Assembly: GCF_000165425.1 (NCBI RefSeq)
Contig: NW_001799012.1
Span: 169,690 to 233,689, forward strand
DNA: 64,000 bases
Direction of reading: 5' to 3'
Origin: Paramecium tetraurelia
Lineage: Eukaryota; Ciliophora; Oligohymenophorea; Peniculida; Parameciidae
Part shown: one piece after another, positions 58,293 to 64,000 of the stretch
How the letters are laid out: every line of letters starts with the position of its first letter
Position numbering within the stretch: the first letter of the stretch is position 1
Notes under the pieces: generated by a model
Told to the model about the DNA's origin: nothing
The model's input: only the letters and a program-made list of their open reading frames with translations
The model's database searches: none
Program-made: the position numbers and the translations under genes

Positions 58293-61200
58293 ATGATAAT
58301 ACTTTTCATTATAATCTCTACAACTCATCAAACTGTGATTTATGAGTTTAATGCAAATTCGAACATTATAGATAGTGGTAATCATATAATTTATATTTAT
58401 ATTTTAGTATGGCAAAATAATTATAATTATGCTCAAATCCAGATTTGTGGAGGGATTCATTATTATGGGGCATCTAGTTATAGTTACATTAGCAGGATCT
58501 TTTTAGATCTAGAATCTCACTCTCATTTTATTATGGATGCTCAATTTCTAAGGTATTTATTATTCCTTAATTACAAAAGTATTGATTCAAACTATCAAAC
58601 CTTTATTTAATTAGACTCTTGGACATAATATTCAGAACCTTTGATATCACCTTAAGGTTCAATATGTAGCGGCCCCAGCATTGAAAATATCAGAAGTTAT
58701 TCTATAACTTATAAACACAACAGAGGAAGCTTTTGGATTTATTTTCGATCGTATAGTGGAGGATTAATGTCATTAAAATTAACCATGATTAAATGTTAGT
58801 ATGAATCAGCTGCATGCATAGACAATTATCATATAATTGGTTTAAAATGGAAAGCTCATTAATATTCATTAAATGAGAAAGATGTAACACAATAAGAAGG
58901 ATGGACTTTTTAATTAAATTATTGGAATAACTTTTATTGTGGAAATTGCAAATTTTTGAAATTTTTGAAAGTTAAATATTAAACTGAACTACCTCCTCAT
59001 CAAGATGTATTAATAAGGTTTTTAAAAAGTGAATATCTGACTACAGTAGAAGTAGATTACTAATATGATAAAGAAACTTTTAGTAATTGTTACTACATAC
59101 AAATATTAATAAGAAACCATCATAATCCTATATTGAAGCTGATTCTTCAATCCCCAATAGAATTAGAATATAATCAAATAAGAGATTTTGAAGTATTTTA
59201 TACTGAGCAAGAAATAAAATTTAAGAATTTGAATGAAGGTTGTTTAGAATAAATAGATGATAATTGTTTGATTTGCCAAGAAGGTTGGACTTAAGAAGAA
59301 TTTCTAGAAAAATGTCACCCAATTTGTGGAGATGGAATAATTCAAGGTTAAGAAGAATGTGATAATCTAATATCTAATCATTCTTGTTACCAATGTAAAT
59401 ATTCCTGCATTGAAAATTGTTAAATTTGTTAATTTGGAACTTGTCTATCATGCGTAGAGGGATTTGTAATCAATGCAAATTTTAATTGTGATCCTTTGTG
59501 CGGGGATGGAAATTTGACTCCTTATACAGTTGAACAATGTGAGCTGGCTGTTAATGGTGTATGGGATGGTTGTTAGGAATGCAGATCTCTTCCAATTGCT
59601 AATTGTAAAACCAATCACTTATCATTTTGCTTAGAATGCGAATTAGGATTTTAAATGTTAGAAAACGCTTGTTCTCCTTATTGTGGAGACAAATTAATTC
59701 TATAATAATATGAGGAGTGTGATGACGGAAATTTTCAACCTTATGATGGTTGTTATTAATGTAAGTTTCAATGCATTGAAGATTGCAATATATGTGATCA
59801 AGGATAATGCATTTTAAAGTGCGAGGATGGATACAAGTTTGTAAATAACAAGTGTCTCTCAGTTTGCGGAGATTCAATTGTCACAAAAGAAGAAGAGTGT
59901 GATGATGGCAATACGATTAAATTTGATGGTTGTTTTCAATGCGAGTATTCTTGCCCAGAAAATTGTTATGTTTGTTATCAAGGTACTTGTTTAGAGTGCA
60001 ATGATCAATACTAATTACTAAATTCAAATTAATGTTAAAAATAATTGCATTGTGGAGATGGATTTATTTAGGAATAAGAGGAATGTGATGATGGTAATTC
60101 TTTTGCAATTGATGGATGCAATGATTGTTTAATTGAATAGAATTGGGTTTGTATCACAATGGAAAAAAATTCCCCTAGTTAATGCACATTTCTCAAAGCT
60201 CCAAGCTTTTTTATTAATTATTTAAATATGACATCAAATAAATAATATGTAAGCATCCAATTTAATTAATAAGTAAAAATATACACTGCTAATCCATTAT
60301 CAGAAACGTTAAATTTTGAATTATTAGATATAGACAAGAAATAATGGAATAGCAGCTTATTTATAATATAGGATGTTGGATCGTATTCGAGTTTTGGAGA
60401 ATATATAGTTGAAATAGAAGTTTACCAATTACTCAAATTTCGACCCGTCTTGAAAATTTTAGTAAATCAGAAAGTAGCTAACGCAGATAATGCTGTTTTG
60501 GATGATTTTGAAAAATAAATTACATTGTAATATCCAAATTATCTCAATGATATGCAGAAGGATTATTCTTATAGTTTGAAAAGTCTTAATCAATATTTAA
60601 TTTATATTTTATCAGGAATTACTATTATGAGTTTGTTATTAGGAAGTGCGGAACTATTTGTTGAGATTTTGGCAATCCTTTAATTTTAGCAATACTTAAG
60701 ATACATCAATTTATAATTCCCTGAAAATTTAGATATTTATTTTTCTATGAATAATCTGATAACTGTTTAACCTCTTTTGGAATTTATGTATTTTCCAAAA
60801 TTTTTATAGTTGATTGATATTGAGTCGAATTAAGAATATTCTGATGGAAAATTTATTTTTTACAAACAAAACTCAAGCTTGATCATCAATCTTTCGTGCT
60901 AAATATTTTAAAGTATAATATTTTTATTTCTTATTTTGTTGCATCATTGGATTAAAAGATTGCTGTATAAATGGATATTTTGTCCTAGGTACTTTTATTA
61001 CACGTCCTCACTATCATTATATTTAAATCGAAAAATTATTTTTAAAATTAGTTAAATCTGTTATAATTTTTGCCTGGATTTACTAAATTTGGAGAAATTT
61101 CTGTCTTTTTAAGGACTGTAAAAAGTATTACTCCTCAATGGTTGGGATATGATATTTAAAACATTATTGTATACACGAAGCTTCTAAACGAAAAATTACC

Positions 61201-61715
61201 TAGATATTTTACAGCTCTTTATGGTAAGTATAATACTACTTCTCTACTTTAATATCTTACTAAATTTTTTCAAATGTAATTCTATAATATCAAAAGTGAC
61301 AAAAAATCAAAGGTTCGAAATTCTAAGCTTTGGCAGATAATTTTTCTTTCTAATATTTTTGATCTATATTTAACACTCACCAATCCTTTAGTTAGGATTA
61401 CTATTCTTAACAAGCTTATTATAAACTATATTTCTTTATAATTATCGTCGTACTTTTAATAAAAAGAATTATATTGTATCTATGGTGGTTGAGATATCAG
61501 TAATTACTTTTATGCTTAGTTCATTTTTGTACATCTAGGAGTTTAATGAATATTTTTATTAAGAGAAAAAGATTGTATTGGGATGGATTCAAGCAGTCAT
61601 ACTATCTGCAGGCATAATTATAGAATTAATTTCAATCCTTATAGGTTTAAAATCAAAATTTAAATTAATGTTCAAAGAAAAACAACCAGTTGCTAAGAAT
61701 CCATTATTTATTTGA
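58293..61715 (+). CDS. Large Cys-rich multipass surface protein with ECDDGN repeats
   Basis: About 1,140 residues. A hydrophobic start (MIILFIIISTTH) is a signal peptide. The N-terminal 350 residues are aromatic and Cys-poor. A Cys-rich block follows (about 59300-60160) with repeats of the form CGDG/CGD......EECDDGN....DGC..C, at least five copies, as in Cys-rich surface proteins of ciliates and of Myxococcus-type repeats. The last 380 residues hold several hydrophobic helices (QSIIFLFLILLHHWI, FFLIFLIYIQHSPILQLG, VSMVVEISVITFMLSSFL, WIQAVILSAGIIIELISIL). Probably a cell-surface protein with a multipass C-terminus. A 27-nt segment at 58553-58579 may be an in-frame intron. Confidence 0.85.
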
Positions 61716-63592
61716 ATAATATGAAATGATGAATTAAATCAAAATTGAAAGAATTTAAAAGATATTAATATTTCATCAGAATCTGATTATAAATAATTGA
61801 AATTAAATATAGAATTTAAGTTTACACCTAATTAAAATACAATAAATATAAAGAAATAGATTTAATTTTTAACTCCTTTTAAATTATAGGTTCTTCTGTT
61901 AATTTTAGTTCTGTAATGAGGAACTAATATTGGAATATTCCCATAAATAAATGTGAAGAGATCCAAGTATTTTTGAATTATTTTTTGTAAGCTTAACTGT
62001 ATTAGCCTTAAACTATTATAGTGGTTGTTTCTATTAGATAATTTAAAAAAGATATTATAAAAAAAACGTTAAAAATTATTACCAGTAAAAATAAAGTATA
62101 CTTCTTTTCTAATATAGTTCTTTTTAAAGAAAATAAGTACAAAATTTCTATCTCAAAGACTTTAACACTAAAAAATGTGAAATATCTATTTTACATAAAT
62201 AGCAAAAATAAAGTTAGAAAAAAAGAGATTTATTTAATCTGAAGAAAGATATCGGATAACAATTAGCATAATTTGAATAAGTGAGCTTAGAGATGAAGAT
62301 GAGAAGTTTATTTTCATACTTTAATAGTAAATAGATTTTTCTAATTATAAATAAAAACGACTCTAGGTTTGTAAAATTTTCGTTTTGTGTCAACAAAATT
62401 CATAAATTTTTTTCATTATAGTTAATCTCTTTATCTGGTGTTAAAGTTATGTTTATGAATTAAATTTCAAACATTATTTTAGTCAAGCTTTCAATTCCAT
62501 AAAGGAAATATTGTTTTGATAATCAAATGTGAGCCTTTATATGCCTGAATCCCATTCAGTCATGACAGCATCAATATCTTTGAGTCAAGTAAGCTTTGGT
62601 CATTATTAATTTATAAAGTTTTTATTTAATTTTGATCGAAGTATTCTACCGATCAAGAAGAAGGATCTTGGCAAAATTTGTTCTCGATCATTTATTTTCA
62701 CCTTTTTGACTTTCTTTATTACATGAATCTAAATCAAGTTCTTGAACCTGCTGAAATTCAATTAACTCTCATTTTAGAACTACAATAGCTTGACTTGCTT
62801 TAAATCCTGATTTAAAATATTTATTTTTTGGTTACAATATCATTAATAATTAATAATCAGTAACTAAACTTTAGCGAAATGTTAAATATTAATAAAGGCT
62901 TAATTGGTTTGTTTAAGGACATAAATGAATTAAAAAGTTATTGTGCACAGCACTTTCACTAAAAATGCTGTTGTTTTCTTTAAAGGTTACACAAGTTGCG
63001 ACTTAAAAGATATTTAAATACTTTTTAGAAAATTAAGAAAATTTGAAAATTTAAAAAAAATTAACACCATTTTTTTTGAGCCATAATCGTAAGAGTTTGA
63101 TTCTAATCCACAAATCAATCATTCGTATCAAATTCTATTTATTACTAGTCTCTCACTATTGATACATCCAAAGATTTATATCCATGTGTACATTTATTTG
63201 GTACATGTAAAGTAGAGATATTGAATTAAGTGTTCAAATGAACATTTTTTGGTGAAAATCTATAAATATTTATTTCAGTTTAATATCATTATTAGTAATT
63301 TTTTAATATCATGTTCTACCAATTAGTATTCTTTCGATATATAGTATCCAATTTAAAATATTATATATTTATTAAAAAAAGGAAAATATATCCCATTTGA
63401 GAATTAATTTTGTAATTTATCCTTGTTTGTAATTAGGCTAAAGTAATTCTTTTCTGACAAAATTTGGAAATTCTATTCTCAAACTTATAATAAATTTATA
63501 TTAAGATATTGCTCTCGTATGCAATCTAAGTCGAGAATAATTATCATTTGGAACTTGTATTTAATATTAGTTCTTATGAGATATTATTAGCT
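61716..63592. other. AT-rich stretch, possibly with gene relics
   Basis: 1.9 kb beyond the surface protein gene. Short minus-strand pieces around 62640-62830 look weakly protein-like (ELIEFQQVQELDLDSC; NKESQKGENK), but they are short and in changing frames. No intact gene and no RNA gene was recognised. Confidence 0.4.
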
Positions 63593-63910
63593 ATGTACAA
63601 AATGATTAAAGCAATCAAAGCCTTCAGTATGTATAATCCTTCATTCCGAACTTTGCTAATACTTAACTTAAATATGGTCATTTGCGAAGTCCTAATTAAT
63701 TATCAGATTTATAAGCCGATCATATTACTATATAAAGCTGTAGATGGATGCATCTCAATTAGAAATGCAAATTTGAATGCTCGGCTAAATCAACTGACGA
63801 TTATACGATGGCTAATACACCTGTAATACTTGAAATCCTTTTATGAGGATGAAAACTTAAGCATATGTACATTATGTTATAAAAGCAAACTGGATGTATT
63901 CATCAAATGA
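63593..63910 (+). CDS. Possible small hypothetical protein at the window edge
   Basis: ATG 63593 to TGA 63908-63910, 105 residues, in less AT-rich sequence than its surroundings. The protein has mixed composition with hydrophobic stretches (LLILNLNMVICEVLINYQIY). A competing minus-strand reading with a 28-nt intron gives FAFITQCTYAQVFILIKGF-like sequence, so the strand is uncertain. The region continues to the window end. Treat as tentative. Confidence 0.25.
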
Positions 63911-64000
63911 TGTGCACATAGACATGATAAAATTCTTCCTATTCCCTATAGAGCATAGCCTGCTTATTGCATTCTACCCTAAAATCATTACTTACTTTGT

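Noticed and set aside
1-64000. Germline-limited internal eliminated sequences
   Set aside because: I looked for TA-bounded inserts with TAYAG-like ends interrupting genes and found none; the window reads as processed somatic DNA.
1-64000. Bacterial or mobile elements, CRISPR arrays, operons
   Set aside because: No evenly spaced direct repeats, transposase motifs or integrase motifs were seen. The genes and introns are eukaryotic.

Overview
The window reads as macronuclear-type DNA of a ciliate very close to Paramecium. Conserved proteins stay open only if TAA and TAG are read as glutamine, and every gene I could close ends in TGA. Introns are tiny, mostly 22-31 nt with GTA...TAG ends. Genes are packed on both strands with short gaps and the DNA is AT-rich. 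I re-derived all gene models under that code, because an ordinary-code ORF scan of this DNA yields mostly fragments and antisense shadows.

Layout. 1-9 kb: a thioredoxin-fold PDI-like protein, an ankyrin protein, a frameshifted PH-kinase and a frameshifted coiled-coil protein on the minus strand; then an OSCA/TMEM63-like channel and an otubain-like protein on the plus strand. 9-17 kb: a WD40-like protein with no visible start, a four-helix membrane protein, ribosomal proteins eL28 and eS4, translation factor eIF3d and a BRO1/ALIX-like protein. 17-25 kb: two small unknowns, a myristoylatable MORN protein, an F-box protein, a TauE/SafE membrane protein and a long coiled coil. 25-27.6 kb is gene-poor: one small ORF, several inverted repeats and the relic of a UPF1-like SF1 helicase. 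27.6-36.4 kb: an ABCA-type transporter followed upstream by two large unknown proteins in tight tandem. 36-45 kb: MORN protein, membrane RING protein, RBM42-like RNA-binding protein, coiled coil, EF-hand protein and a GBP-like GTPase. 44.6-52.6 kb: DHHC palmitoyltransferase, cyclic-nucleotide-binding-like protein, divergent kinesin, RING-H2 protein, coiled coil, VAP-like MSP protein and a PABPN1-like RRM protein. 53.5-64 kb: mitochondrial uL13, a decayed gene, a Cys/His protein and a 1,140-residue Cys-rich multipass surface-type protein, followed by sparse AT-rich DNA.

The genes do not form one pathway. Translation and RNA genes (eL28, eS4, eIF3d, RBM42, PABPN1-like, uL13m) are mixed with trafficking and cortex genes (BRO1, DHHC, VAP, kinesin, GBP, MORN, coiled coils), as expected for a eukaryotic chromosome. 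The most unusual observations are three long genes with uncompensated frameshifts, two decayed genes, a kinesin lacking the normal switch I serines, and clustered hairpins in the 24.9-26.1 kb gap. All functions are inferred from motifs read by eye.
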